Origin: Anaerolineae bacterium
Lineage (GTDB): Bacteria; Chloroflexota; Anaerolineae; Aggregatilineales; J027
Assembly: GCA_008933735.1 (NCBI GenBank)
Contig: WBUL01000018.1
Span: 1 to 44,584 of the forward strand
Length of the DNA: 44,584 bases
Reading direction: 5' to 3'
Each line of letters begins with the position of its first letter. Within the stretch, counting starts at the first letter, position 1. The position numbers were made by a program, and so were the translations under genes. The notes under the pieces were generated by a model, which saw only the letters and a list, made by a program, of their open reading frames with translations, did not search any database and had not been told where the DNA came from. Shown here in pieces: positions 23,440 through 32,250 of this stretch.

Positions 23440-24054
23440 ATGCGAAGACTGACTTTTACGGACCGGGTCCGCAAAGCGGCGAATGTGGTGGTTATTCCCA
23501 TTGGACAAACCCTGAAGGACTGGGGGGTATATCCAAATCTTTTAACAATCGGTGGGGTCGTGTTAGTGGCATTTGGGGCATGGCAGATTGTGGAAAAGCA
23601 CTTTGTTGTGGCGGCAATTATCTTTTTGATGAGCTTTCCGCTGGATGCATTAGACGGCGCAACTGCCCGCGCCTATGGGGAAAACCGCCCTTTTGGTGCG
23701 TTTCTGGACTCAACGCTTGACCGCTATTCTGATGCCTTGATTTTTGGCGCGTTTTCCCTACATTATGCCCATGAGCATGATATGTGGATGGTATTTGCCT
23801 CGCTGGTGGCGCTGCACGGTGCTCTGACCGTGAGTTATACCCGTGCCCGCGCTGAGGGTCTGGGGTTGGATTGCAAGGAAGGCTGGCTGACCCGCCTGGA
23901 ACGGCTGATTCTGGTGATTACCGCGCTGTTCCTGACCCTCTTTGATGCGCGTTTAATGGCGGCAGGGATCGTTATCCTGGCGATTGGAACGCAGGTGACT
24001 GCTTTGCAGCGCATTTTCCATGTTCATCGACTGACACAGAACCCGGAAGGATAA
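23440..24054 (+). CDS. CDP-alcohol phosphatidyltransferase
   Basis: The family moves a phosphatidyl group from CDP-diacylglycerol to an alcohol in the membrane, making phospholipids such as phosphatidylglycerol- or inositol-phosphate. The signature D-x2-DG-x2-AR-x8-G-x3-D-x3-D is perfect in DALDGATARAYGENRPFGAFLDSTLD. The 204-residue length and about six membrane segments are normal. I chose ATG 23440 (after AAAGG); upstream frame extends antisense across tRNA-Pro and is not real. The alcohol acceptor cannot be assigned, though myo-inositol-phosphate and glycerol-phosphate synthases are both near. lgt follows 6 bases later. Confidence 0.85.
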   Translation: MRRLTFTDRVRKAANVVVIPIGQTLKDWGVYPNLLTIGGVVLVAFGAWQIVEKHFVVAAIIFLMSFPLDALDGATARAYGENRPFGAFLDSTLDRYSDALIFGAFSLHYAHEHDMWMVFASLVALHGALTVSYTRARAEGLGLDCKEGWLTRLERLILVITALFLTLFDARLMAAGIVILAIGTQVTALQRIFHVHRLTQNPEG

Positions 24055-24060
24055 AAACTC

Positions 24061-24993
24061 ATGGACTTCAGTCGTACAGGGATCGAAATCGGCCCGTTTG
24101 ATATTTGGGGCACCACCATTAATCCAACACTGCATTTTTACGGTCTGCTGATTGTTATCGGTATTCTGGCGGGGACGAGTCTGGTGGCATGGCTGGTCAA
24201 ACGTGAAGACCGAGACCCGGAGCATGTCTGGAATGGGATGATGTGGGCGGTGGCTCTGGGGGTGATTGGCGCGCGACTCTGGTTCGTTTTTTTCCCACCA
24301 GTAGTAACCGCCGAAGCCGGCAAAGATACCGTCTGGATGCTGAAAAATTTCTTTGACCTTAATGACGGCGCGATTGCTATCTGGAGCGGTGGATTGGGGA
24401 TTTTCGGCGCGGTGATTGGGGGCTTCCTGGGGATTTTAATTTACGTGTACCGTGCCCGACTCACCGATTTGTGGTCGTGGGTGGACATGGCAGCCATAGG
24501 ACTGCCCCTCGGACATGCCATTGGGCGCTGGGGCAATTACGTGAATCAGGAATTGTACGGCAAACCGACGGATTTACCCTGGGCGATTTCAATTGATAAC
24601 CCACCCGCCAAATATGCGGAGGCGTCCGGTTTTCATCCCCTATTCCTGTACGAAAGTCTGTGGAATCTGGCGCTGTGCAGCTTTTTGCTGTGGTTATGGT
24701 TCAAACATCGCCACCGCTTTTACAAAGGGGACTTTTTTCTCATTTACCTGATGGGCTATGCTCCAGTACGGTTTTTATTAGAGTTTTTGCGTGTCGAAAT
24801 TGCGGAAGTTCCCGGAGTCGGCATCAATTCTTCGCAAACCATTACCGCAATTGCCTTTGTCGCTGCGGCAGGATTTTTTACTTATCGCCATCGCATTGCA
24901 GCCATCCCCGCCGACAAACACTACGACGAAAATGCAGCACGCCTCAAAGGGCCTTCGGAACGCAAGCCGAAGTCACAGCGCAAACAGGTATGA
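24061..24993 (+). CDS. lgt: Prolipoprotein diacylglyceryl transferase
   Basis: Lgt attaches diacylglycerol from phosphatidylglycerol to the lipobox cysteine of prolipoproteins in the cytoplasmic membrane. The 310-residue protein holds the family signature GHAIGRWGNYVNQELYG, a preceding IWSGGLGIFGAVIGG segment and RFLLEFLRVE; several membrane segments are visible. A charged tail ends SERKPKSQRKQV. It lies 6 bases after the phosphatidyltransferase, which may make the lipid it uses, and 33 bases before the ABC ATPase. Confidence 0.94.
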   Translation: MDFSRTGIEIGPFDIWGTTINPTLHFYGLLIVIGILAGTSLVAWLVKREDRDPEHVWNGMMWAVALGVIGARLWFVFFPPVVTAEAGKDTVWMLKNFFDLNDGAIAIWSGGLGIFGAVIGGFLGILIYVYRARLTDLWSWVDMAAIGLPLGHAIGRWGNYVNQELYGKPTDLPWAISIDNPPAKYAEASGFHPLFLYESLWNLALCSFLLWLWFKHRHRFYKGDFFLIYLMGYAPVRFLLEFLRVEIAEVPGVGINSSQTITAIAFVAAAGFFTYRHRIAAIPADKHYDENAARLKGPSERKPKSQRKQV

Positions 24994-25026
24994 GGTTTGC
25001 TAAAGTCACATTGGCGGAGCATGGGC

Positions 25027-25968
25027 ATGATAGAAGCTGAAGGCCTGACCAAGTATTTTGATACGTTTCTGGCAGTCGATGGGATCTCTCTTAATGTTGA
25101 TCCCGGCATGGTAGTTGCCATCCTGGGGCCAAACGGAGCTGGCAAAACCACGACGGTGCGAATGTTGACCGGTATCCTCAGGCCAAGCGCCGGGTGGGCA
25201 CGGGTCGCGGGCTATGATGTTGTTACCCAAACGGCTCAGGTACGGGCCACTGTAGGTGTTTTGACCGAGCAGCACGGTCTCTACGAACGCATGAAAGGAC
25301 TGGATTACCTGGACTTTTTTGGGCGTGTCTATCACCTGCCTGAAGCAATGCGGCGGCAGCGCTCGTTAGAGCTGATGGAGCGTTTCGGGTTAGGTCATGC
25401 GCTGGATAAACGCTTGGGGCAGTATTCCAAAGGGATGAAACAAAAACTCGCGCTTGTCCGGGCGATGCTGCACGATCCGCTTGTCCTGCTTCTTGACGAA
25501 CCAACCAGCGCGATGGATCCTCAAAGCGCAAAATTGGTGCGCGACTCTATTCTTGAGCTGCGCGGCGAGAAACGCACGATTGTTTTAACCACACATAACC
25601 TTTCAGAAGCCTCCCTGCTCGCGGACAAAATCGCTATCATCCGCAATGGGCGAATCATCGCTTTTGGTAACTTCGATGAATTGGCTCAGGTTTTTGTCGG
25701 GCCACCCATGATGCGGCTGCACTTGATAGATTATGTGAATGGGATTGCGGACGACCTGCGGGAAGTGGTTGAGGTGACAGACATAGGGGCAGATTGGCTG
25801 GAATACATTGCACCGCAGCCCAGAGAAACGAATCCGATGGTACTGCGACGTGTGATGGACAGAGGCGGCAGCGTGCTCACCTTGAGTCAGGTCTCCCTCA
25901 CTCTGGAAGATGTGTATTTAAAAATAGTCGAGGAAGATGAGAAAAAGGGCGAAAACGATAATGGCTGA
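25027..25968 (+). CDS. ABC exporter ATP-binding protein (NatA-like)
   Basis: This roughly 313-residue ATPase powers the membrane protein encoded next. It contains Walker A GPNGAGKT, the Q-loop, signature YSKGMKQKL, Walker B LVLLLDEPTSAMDP and the switch His (LTTHNLSEA). The order and spacing match the NatA/CcmA/DrrA exporter class. I prefer ATG 25027 (MIEAEGLTKYF), with GGAG 8 bases upstream; the ATG at 25021 is only 3 bases from GGAG. The C-terminal 90 residues are a variable extension. It overlaps the permease start by 8 bases. Confidence 0.9.
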   Translation: MIEAEGLTKYFDTFLAVDGISLNVDPGMVVAILGPNGAGKTTTVRMLTGILRPSAGWARVAGYDVVTQTAQVRATVGVLTEQHGLYERMKGLDYLDFFGRVYHLPEAMRRQRSLELMERFGLGHALDKRLGQYSKGMKQKLALVRAMLHDPLVLLLDEPTSAMDPQSAKLVRDSILELRGEKRTIVLTTHNLSEASLLADKIAIIRNGRIIAFGNFDELAQVFVGPPMMRLHLIDYVNGIADDLREVVEVTDIGADWLEYIAPQPRETNPMVLRRVMDRGGSVLTLSQVSLTLEDVYLKIVEEDEKKGENDNG

Positions 25969-27466
25969 AGTCAGTCTGAAACGACCTCCAATGGCTGAAA
26001 ATGCCAACCTAGCCCCCACTTATGGATGGCGGATGACTCTCTCCAACGCGCTGATCGTGACCCGCCGTGAAGTTCGTGACAGTTTCCGTGATTGGCGTAT
26101 TGTCGTGCCGATTTTCCTGTTGACGTTAGTTTTCCCCTTTCTTGCCAATCTCGCCAGTTCAATTTTCATGGGTCTGTTTGAGCGCTATGGGGATGCCGAT
26201 ACAGAGGGATTTGCCGAAGCCTTTTTGCCCCTCATGCCTATGCTCGTGGGCTTTTTCCCGATTTCGATTTCGCTGGTGATCGCGCTGGAAACATTCGTCG
26301 GGGAGAAAGAACGCCTGAGTCTTGAGCCATTGCTTTCCACGCCGCTGACCAATACTGAATTGTATATTGGCAAGGTGATGGCGGCGATTTTGCCCCCACT
26401 CGCGGCAGGGTATCTGGGCATTACGATTTACCTTACCGGGTTGATCCTGGGTGCACAACAGTGGCGGCCAGCCCCTTTGCTGATCGTGCAAATTCTCCTG
26501 TTAACCCTGGTTCAGGCGGTGGTCATGGTCACGGGAGCGGTGGTCATTTCCAGCCAGACCACTTCAACCCGTGCCGCCAATCTGCTGGCGAGCTTCGTGA
26601 TTATTCCGATGTCACTCCTGGTAATGGTCGAAAGCCTCATCATGATTAAACCGTCTGCCCGTTATACCTTGTGGTGGATTATGCTGGGGCTGGCGATTGT
26701 GATTGTGCTGCTGCTGCGAACCGGAGCTCGCATTTTTAACCGGGAGGAACTGCTAGGACGTTCGATAGACCATCTGAATTTTCGCTGGGCGTGGCAGGTA
26801 TTTAAAGGCCAGTGGCGCGGTGGGGTGCAGGGTTTTCGTCCTCTGCAATGGTATCGCGTGAGCGTTTTTCCGGCACTCTTGAATCTGCGCCGTCCAATGC
26901 TGGTTTTTGTTGTGTGTGCGCTGTGCAGTTTTATCGGTGGCTGGTACCTGAGCGGTACCTATCAACTGCCGTTGGAAGGTCAAAACCTGACCGATGAAAA
27001 TGTGCTGGACAACATGCGTGAGATCTTTGACCTGGGACAAAATCCGCGCTTTGTGGCGTTCGCGCTGAGCCAGAATGTACGTGTGATTTTACTGGCGATG
27101 TTCATTGGCATTTTTACCTTCGGGGTGATGGGATTGTTTTTCACCGTTCTGCCGTTTGGGATTCTGGGATTGATCATGGGAAACATCGTCAAAGCCGGTC
27201 TTGACCCCCTGCCCTTTATAATGGCGATTATCCCACATGGCGTCGCGGAAATTCCCGCCATCATTATTGCAGGGGGAGCAGCTTTGCAGCTTGGCGCAAT
27301 TATCACCCGCCCCCCCAGAGAAACTACGGTCATGGAAGCCTGGATTCGGATGCTGGCGGATGCCATCAAACTATTTGTTGCGGTTATCTTGCCCTTACTC
27401 ATCATTGCCGCCATACTGGAAGTGCAGTTGACCCCTCGTGTCGTTGAATGGGTCATCACGCGCTGA
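25961..27466 (+). CDS. ABC-2-type permease with long extension
   Basis: About 501 residues. The N-terminal part has the ABC-2/NatB pattern: a cytosolic RREVRDSFRDWRIVVPIFLLTLVFPFLA start, an ALETFVGEKERLSLEPLLSTPLTNTELYIGKV motif (typical of NatB/YhaP-type proteins), and about six membrane segments to residue 260. A second hydrophobic half (residues about 315-500) resembles the SpoIIM/stage-II-type integral membrane domain, with LGQNPRFVAFALSQNVRVILLAMFIGIFTFGVMG and PHGVAEIPAIIIAGGAALQLG. The combination suggests a fused exporter subunit with a SpoIIM-like domain. The start at ATG 25961 overlaps the ATPase stop. Substrate unknown. Confidence 0.8.
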   Translation: MAEVSLKRPPMAENANLAPTYGWRMTLSNALIVTRREVRDSFRDWRIVVPIFLLTLVFPFLANLASSIFMGLFERYGDADTEGFAEAFLPLMPMLVGFFPISISLVIALETFVGEKERLSLEPLLSTPLTNTELYIGKVMAAILPPLAAGYLGITIYLTGLILGAQQWRPAPLLIVQILLLTLVQAVVMVTGAVVISSQTTSTRAANLLASFVIIPMSLLVMVESLIMIKPSARYTLWWIMLGLAIVIVLLLRTGARIFNREELLGRSIDHLNFRWAWQVFKGQWRGGVQGFRPLQWYRVSVFPALLNLRRPMLVFVVCALCSFIGGWYLSGTYQLPLEGQNLTDENVLDNMREIFDLGQNPRFVAFALSQNVRVILLAMFIGIFTFGVMGLFFTVLPFGILGLIMGNIVKAGLDPLPFIMAIIPHGVAEIPAIIIAGGAALQLGAIITRPPRETTVMEAWIRMLADAIKLFVAVILPLLIIAAILEVQLTPRVVEWVITR

Positions 27467-27486
27467 TTTCTCAATAAAGGGATAGT

Positions 27487-28242
27487 ATGGCACGTCTCAT
27501 TGTTCTGGGGTCTGCGGCAGCAGTCTCCGATGAATATCATGATAATACCCATCTGTTGTTAGAAGGGGACAACAGCGTTGTCCTGATTGATTGTGGCTCA
27601 AATCCGGTGGTCAAGCTCAAGCGTTTTGGAATTCATTACACACGCCTGACCGATATGATTTTGACTCACTTTCACCCTGACCATGTCTACGGCGTCCCCA
27701 TTTTGTTAATGCACATGTGGCTGCTGGGACGGGAAAACCCTCTGCGCGTCTATGGTTTGAATCACTGCCTGGAACGGACGGAAGACATGATGCTGGCGTT
27801 TTCCTGGGACACCTGGCCCAAATTCTTCCCAATCGCCTTCTACCGCGTTCTGGAACGCCCCAACGCGCTGGTGCTGGATAACGATGATTTCCGCATCACC
27901 TCATGGCCAGTAAAACATTTCCTGCCGACGATTGGAATGCGTATTGAGGTGAAATCGTCAGGCAAGATCATCGGTTATTCCTGCGACACCGAACCCATTC
28001 CCAATTCCGTAGAAATTGGGCGCAACGCCGATTTGTTTTTACATGAGGCCGCCGGGGAAGGCAGGGGACATTCCAGTGCAGCACAGGCTGGCGAGATCGC
28101 TACGGAGGCTGGAGCGCATAAGTTGGTGCTGGTGCATTACAACGTATGGGATTCAGATCCTTCCAAGATCGTGCCCGAAGCCAAAAGCACCTTTGACGGG
28201 CCTGTTGAACTGGCCGTTGATTACACGGTGTACGAAATCTAA
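27487..28242 (+). CDS. Metallo-beta-lactamase-fold hydrolase
   Basis: The 251-residue protein has the MBL metal site: THFHPDHVYG (H-x-H-x-DH) after VVLIDCGSNP, an Asp in SCDTEP, and a late His in LVLVHYN. The layout with an open N-terminal LGSAAAVSDEYHDNTH resembles RNase Z-like and phosphodiesterase members of the fold, but no ribonuclease-specific exosite arm is visible. The substrate is unknown. It is 20 bases after the ABC permease, likely the last gene of that run, and converges on the ribosomal block. Confidence 0.8.
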   Translation: MARLIVLGSAAAVSDEYHDNTHLLLEGDNSVVLIDCGSNPVVKLKRFGIHYTRLTDMILTHFHPDHVYGVPILLMHMWLLGRENPLRVYGLNHCLERTEDMMLAFSWDTWPKFFPIAFYRVLERPNALVLDNDDFRITSWPVKHFLPTIGMRIEVKSSGKIIGYSCDTEPIPNSVEIGRNADLFLHEAAGEGRGHSSAAQAGEIATEAGAHKLVLVHYNVWDSDPSKIVPEAKSTFDGPVELAVDYTVYEI

Positions 28243-28256
28243 ATGATTGCCGGCAA

Positions 28257-28289
28257 CAAAAAGAGGCAGTTTCTCACGAAGCCGCCTCT
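28257..28289 (-). terminator. Terminator of the ribosomal superoperon
   Basis: On the minus strand AGAGGCGG, a 12-base loop and CTGCCTCT (one G-T wobble) precede TTTTTG. It lies in the 71-base convergent gap and may also stop plus-strand transcription, though the T-tract on that side is poor. Confidence 0.8.
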
Positions 28290-28313
28290 GTCACTGTTTT
28301 GTTTGAATGAACG

Positions 28314-28712
28314 TTAACGTTTGGTGTAGGTCGGAGCCTTACGTGCACGCTTGAGACCGGGTTTCTTCCGTTCCTTGACGCGCGGATCACGGGTCAGGAA
28401 TCCATTTTTCCGCAGTTCAGGGCGGTACTGCTCTTCGTTGATCTTGAGCAGGGCGCGTGCCACCCCCAGGCGGATTGCTCCCATCTGCCCGACCATGCCG
28501 CCGCCATTCACTTTGACGGTAATATCGTAGGTTCGTTCTTGACCAAACAGCGCCAAGGGGCGCAGCACATCTTCCACCGAGCCACGAACCGTCAGATATT
28601 CCGCACCGGGGAGGTCATTGATCGTAATGTTGCCCGTTCCGCCCAGATGCAGCCGCACCCGTGCCGTAGCGGCTTTGCGGCGTCCTACCCCTTCATAATA
28701 CTGTGTATCCAT
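28314..28712 (-). CDS. rpsI: 30S ribosomal protein S9
   Basis: S9 lies in the head of the small subunit and its C-terminal tail contacts P-site tRNA. The 132-residue protein begins YYEGVGRRKAATARVRL and ends KRARKAPTYTKR, the conserved Lys/Arg tail; GQMGAIRLGVARAL is in the core. It is the last gene of the superoperon, 5 bases after rplM, followed by a hairpin terminator. Confidence 0.97.
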   Translation of the reverse strand: MDTQYYEGVGRRKAATARVRLHLGGTGNITINDLPGAEYLTVRGSVEDVLRPLALFGQERTYDITVKVNGGGMVGQMGAIRLGVARALLKINEEQYRPELRKNGFLTRDPRVKERKKPGLKRARKAPTYTKR

Positions 28713-28717
28713 GCTAC

Positions 28718-29158
28718 TTATCCCTCAATTTCCAGCTTCTTGGGCTGCTGCGCCTCGTGCGGATGAGTCGGGCCTGTGTAGACCTTCAATTTGCGGTACA
28801 TCTGACGACCCAGACGGTTTTTCGGCAGCATTCGTTTAACGGCCAGTTCGATCACCCGTTCCGGGCGGCGTTCCAGCATTTCACGCAGAGTTGCCGAGCG
28901 CAGACCCCCGTGATAATTGGTATGCCAGTAGTAAACTTTGTCGTCCATCCGGCGGCCTGTGACATGAACCTTCTCACAGTTCGTAATAATCACAAAGTCG
29001 CCAACATCCATATGCGGAGCGTAGGAGGGTTTGTGTTTGCCTTTGAGGATATGGGCCACTTGTGACGCCAGACGCCCCAGGGTTTTTCCCTCAGCATCCA
29101 CCACCCACCACTCACGCTGGATGTCTTTTGGTGTTGGTGTCCAGCTTTTTACTCTCAT
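28718..29158 (-). CDS. rplM: 50S ribosomal protein L13
   Basis: L13 is an early 50S assembly protein. The 146-residue protein has the signatures [16 protein letters not shown] and [35 protein letters not shown]. Its ATG overlaps the truA stop by 4 bases, so its translation is coupled to truA; rpsI follows closely. The truA-rplM-rpsI order after rplQ is common in bacteria. Confidence 0.97.
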   Translation of the reverse strand: MRVKSWTPTPKDIQREWWVVDAEGKTLGRLASQVAHILKGKHKPSYAPHMDVGDFVIITNCEKVHVTGRRMDDKVYYWHTNYHGGLRSATLREMLERRPERVIELAVKRMLPKNRLGRQMYRKLKVYTGPTHPHEAQQPKKLEIEG

Positions 29159-29916
29159 TTTTCCTTCTCCGAATAACTCACATGTACCAGTATTAATCCA
29201 TGTGGCGGGGCGGTGGTTCCAGCGCGTCGGCGGTCTGCCGCCGCAAAAGCGTCTGCAAATTCCTCTAGGGTTTTCTTCCCGCGCCCAACCTCTACCAGAG
29301 TTCCGACAATGCTGCGAACCATATGTTTCAAAAACGCATTGCCTTCTATCACAAACTGGTACAGGTTTGTGTCAATCCCCTTAAAGTTCGCCTCATAGAT
29401 TTCGCGGATGGTGACTTCGCCTTTGGTTGGCTGTCCAAACGTCGCAAAATCATGAACTCCGATGAGTAAGTTCGCGGCAGTCTGCATCACTGCCAGGTCA
29501 AGTTTGTAACTGATATGCCAGTGGGTTCGATCCAGCAAGGGATACCGCACTGGCGAAATATAAAATTGGTAATGGTACCGCCGACTGACCGCATCATATC
29601 GGGGATGAAACCCCAGCGGGGCGGTTTCCAGGTTCAGCAGAGCGATGTCCGGAGGCAGATACACATTAATGGCTCGCCAGAGATCTTCAGAAGAATGCTT
29701 CCATTCACAATCAAAAGCAATCACCTGCCCGCTGGCGTGTACCCCTGCGTCCGTTCGTCCAGCACCCAGAACAACAACGGTCTGACCTGTTACCTCAGCA
29801 ATGGCGGTTTCGACAGCCCGCTGAATCGTCGGGACCCCCTGAGGTTGCCGTTGATAGCCCGCGTACCGCGTGCCATCGTAGGTCAGGCACCCACGAAAAC
29901 GCTGCTTACCGGGAAG
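29155..29916 (-). CDS. truA: tRNA pseudouridine(38-40) synthase, start codon unclear
   Basis: TruA makes pseudouridine at positions 38-40 of the tRNA anticodon arm. The family core is present: [21 protein letters not shown] near the N-terminus, the catalytic Asp in [15 protein letters not shown], and FATFGQ and [15 protein letters not shown] further on. The frame reaches up to a TGA at 29947-29949, inside rplQ, but contains no ATG, GTG or TTG before the conserved core; the first ordinary start (GTG 29724) would lose the catalytic Asp. A GGAGG at 29926-29930 points to initiation near 29916 (CTT), with CTG 29886 as another choice. The stated start is therefore a guess. It could also be a frameshift from rplQ or an assembly error. 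Confidence 0.75.
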   Translation of the reverse strand, partial: LPGKQRFRGCLTYDGTRYAGYQRQPQGVPTIQRAVETAIAEVTGQTVVVLGAGRTDAGVHASGQVIAFDCEWKHSSEDLWRAINVYLPPDIALLNLETAPLGFHPRYDAVSRRYHYQFYISPVRYPLLDRTHWHISYKLDLAVMQTAANLLIGVHDFATFGQPTKGEVTIREIYEANFKGIDTNLYQFVIEGNAFLKHMVRSIVGTLVEVGRGKKTLEEFADAFAAADRRRAGTTAPPHGLILVHVSYSEKEK

Positions 29917-29920
29917 CGCC

Positions 29921-30307
29921 TTATTCCTCCGGTAACAACTGCAACATCACCATCGGGGCATTATCGCCTTTGCGGTTGCCCACCTTGTAACGGCGGGTAT
30001 ACCCACCCGGACGTTCCGAGAAACGCGGGGCATACACGTCAAAGACCTTCGTCATCGCCTCGCGATTGTTGCCCAATTTCGCCAGCACAATCCGCCGCGC
30101 ATGAACGGCTTGAGCAGGATCATCCTTTGCCAGCGACCGCTTGGCTTTGGTGATGATTTTTTCGGCCTCCGAGCGAATGGCCCGCATCTTCGCTTCCGTC
30201 GTGATAATTTCTTCGTGCGTAAACAAAGCCACCAGCAAGTTACGCCGCAGGGCTTTGCGGTGGTCAAAGTCGCGGCTTAGTTTCTTTCCAGCAACACGGT
30301 GTCGCAT
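29921..30307 (-). CDS. rplQ: 50S ribosomal protein L17
   Basis: L17 binds near the exit-tunnel mouth of the 50S subunit. The 128-residue protein begins MRHRVAGKKLSRDFDHRKALRRNLLVALFTHEEIITTEAKMRAIRSEAEKII, clear L17 sequence, and ends LQLLPEE. It lies 14 bases after rpoA. Its final codons carry the GGAGG that appears to serve truA. Confidence 0.96.
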   Translation of the reverse strand: MRHRVAGKKLSRDFDHRKALRRNLLVALFTHEEIITTEAKMRAIRSEAEKIITKAKRSLAKDDPAQAVHARRIVLAKLGNNREAMTKVFDVYAPRFSERPGGYTRRYKVGNRKGDNAPMVMLQLLPEE

Positions 30308-30321
30308 GATAAACCTTCTTC

Positions 30322-31305
30322 CTAGTCACCCCGTTTGACTTCGGCTTCGTTGGGCAGATAATTCTTCTCTTTGAGCTTTTCAACCAGCTCATCAAGCGAT
30401 TTTTCCCCAAAGTTGCGGATGGCAAGCATTGCATCCGGCCCGCGATCCAGCATTTCCAGCACCTCACCCACTGTTGTGATTCCGGTACGTTTCAATGAAT
30501 TGAACACCCGCACGCTCAGGTCAAGCTGTTCAATCGGAATCTCGTAGAGTTCCGAACGACGGCCATCGGGTTCGGGTTCGGGTTCGGTCTTTTGCGGGAT
30601 GCGATTGTACACATCTTCCAGGTTGATGCTGCCGATAATGCCAAGATGCTCGACCAGAATCTGGGCGGCACTGCTCATCGCTTCTTCCGGGCGGATGGTG
30701 CCATCGGTCCAGATTTCCAGAATCAGCTTGTCGTAGTTGGTTTTCTGGCCGACACGCGCCCGCTCCACGTCAAAATTAACACGCCGAATGGGGCTGAAAA
30801 TCGCATCCACCGGAATTTCGCCGATGGGCAGACGGCCTCGTTCTTCCGAGGGGGAATATCCGCGCCCGCTTTCAACGGTCATCTCCATTTCAAGCTGGGC
30901 TTCCGCAGAGTCAACGGTGAATAAATACAGATCCGGGTTGATAATTTCGATTTCCGGCGGGCAGTGAATATCTGCCGCCGTAACTGTCCCTGCCCCTCCA
31001 ACTTCGAGGCGCAGACGAGCTGACTCGCGTCCATCATATAATTTGACGCGAAGCTGCTTGATTTGAAGGATAAGCTGTGTCATGTCTTCTCGGACATGGG
31101 GAATGGCCGAAAATTCGTGATGCACGTTTGATACGCGCAGCGAAGTCACCGCCGCCCCCGGCAGGGAAGACAGGAGTACGCGCCGAAGCGCATTGCCTAA
31201 CGTGGTACCAAAACCACGCTCCAGAGGGCTAATCACAAAGCGCCCATATTTGCGCGTAATCGCGTCCCTCTCAATTTTAGGCAAGACCATGCTGGTCAGA
31301 GTCAC
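30322..31305 (-). CDS. rpoA: RNA polymerase alpha subunit
   Basis: Alpha dimerises to start polymerase assembly and its C-terminal domain binds promoters and activators. The 327-residue protein has the N-terminal dimer motif ERGFGTTLGNALRRVLLSSLPG and an intact C-terminal domain with SVRVFNSLKRTGITTVGEVLEML and IRNFGEKSLDELVEKL. It follows rpsK by 18 bases; rpsD, normally between them, is missing. Confidence 0.97.
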   Translation of the reverse strand: MTLTSMVLPKIERDAITRKYGRFVISPLERGFGTTLGNALRRVLLSSLPGAAVTSLRVSNVHHEFSAIPHVREDMTQLILQIKQLRVKLYDGRESARLRLEVGGAGTVTAADIHCPPEIEIINPDLYLFTVDSAEAQLEMEMTVESGRGYSPSEERGRLPIGEIPVDAIFSPIRRVNFDVERARVGQKTNYDKLILEIWTDGTIRPEEAMSSAAQILVEHLGIIGSINLEDVYNRIPQKTEPEPEPDGRRSELYEIPIEQLDLSVRVFNSLKRTGITTVGEVLEMLDRGPDAMLAIRNFGEKSLDELVEKLKEKNYLPNEAEVKRGD

Positions 31306-31323
31306 TGGGTTACTCCTTATAAA

Positions 31324-31734
31324 TTAGACACGACGCTTTTTGGGCGGTCGGACACCATTGTGTGGAATGGGGGTCACATCCGTAATGGAACGAACCTTCA
31401 AACCACTCGACTGGACGGCACGAATAGCCGCTTCCCGCCCCGGCCCTGGGCCTTTGACAAAGACATCAACTTCGACCATGCCATGTTCCATCGCATTTTC
31501 GGAGGCCTGCTGCCCTGCCAGACGCGCCGCATACGGCGTGCTTTTGCGGCTGCCCTTAAAGCCCGAAGTACCCGCGCTGGCCCAGGAAATCACGTTCCCC
31601 TGCTGATCGGTCATGGTCACAATCGTGTTATTAAAGGTCGCGTAGATATGCGCCTGCCCGTAAGGGACATTCTTTTTGACTTTACGCTGTGTCGCTCGCC
31701 GACCCGCGCCACGTTGTTGTGAACGGCGTCCCAT
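31324..31734 (-). CDS. rpsK: 30S ribosomal protein S11
   Basis: S11 forms part of the 30S platform near the mRNA exit. The 136-residue protein has [41 protein letters not shown] and the C-terminal [18 protein letters not shown]. It lies 20 bases after rpsM. Confidence 0.97.
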   Translation of the reverse strand: MGRRSQQRGAGRRATQRKVKKNVPYGQAHIYATFNNTIVTMTDQQGNVISWASAGTSGFKGSRKSTPYAARLAGQQASENAMEHGMVEVDVFVKGPGPGREAAIRAVQSSGLKVRSITDVTPIPHNGVRPPKKRRV

Positions 31735-31754
31735 TACTACTTATCTCCTACCTG

Positions 31755-32141
31755 TTATTTCTTCTTCATGCCACGACGACGGCCACGCCCTGGAACAGTC
31801 TTTTTGGGACCACGTTTGGTGCGGGCGTTTGTACGGGTGCGCTGACCACGCACCGGCAGGTTGCGACGGTGACGAAGCCCTCGGTAGCTGCCAATGTCTA
31901 TCAGACGCTTGATATTAAGTTCCACTTCGCGGCGCAAATCGCCTTCAACACGATACTGGCTAATGGCATCACGCAGCAGACCGACTTCCGCTTCGGTCAA
32001 GTCACGGACACGCTTGTTCGCGTCCACGCCGGTTTTCGCCATAATTTCGCTGCTGCGCGTCCGGCCAATACCGTAGATATATGTGAGCGCAACTTCTACC
32101 CGCTTGTTTCGGGGTAGATCGACACCTTCGATACGTGCCAT
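31755..32141 (-). CDS. rpsM: 30S ribosomal protein S13
   Basis: S13 sits in the 30S head and bridges to the 50S subunit. The 128-residue protein opens [26 protein letters not shown] and contains [31 protein letters not shown] sequence followed by a basic tail. The 109 bases to map hold no infA or rpmJ, although these usually precede rpsM. Confidence 0.97.
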   Translation of the reverse strand: MARIEGVDLPRNKRVEVALTYIYGIGRTRSSEIMAKTGVDANKRVRDLTEAEVGLLRDAISQYRVEGDLRREVELNIKRLIDIGSYRGLRHRRNLPVRGQRTRTNARTKRGPKKTVPGRGRRRGMKKK

Positions 32142-32250
32142 AGCTAATTTATTGTCCTTTTAGTCCAACTGGTGATATGCCAGACCGGTTAAGCGGCCTA
32201 CAAGCATATCAGAAGTGCTGCTTACTGTCTAGGCTTATCCAACTCACCTA

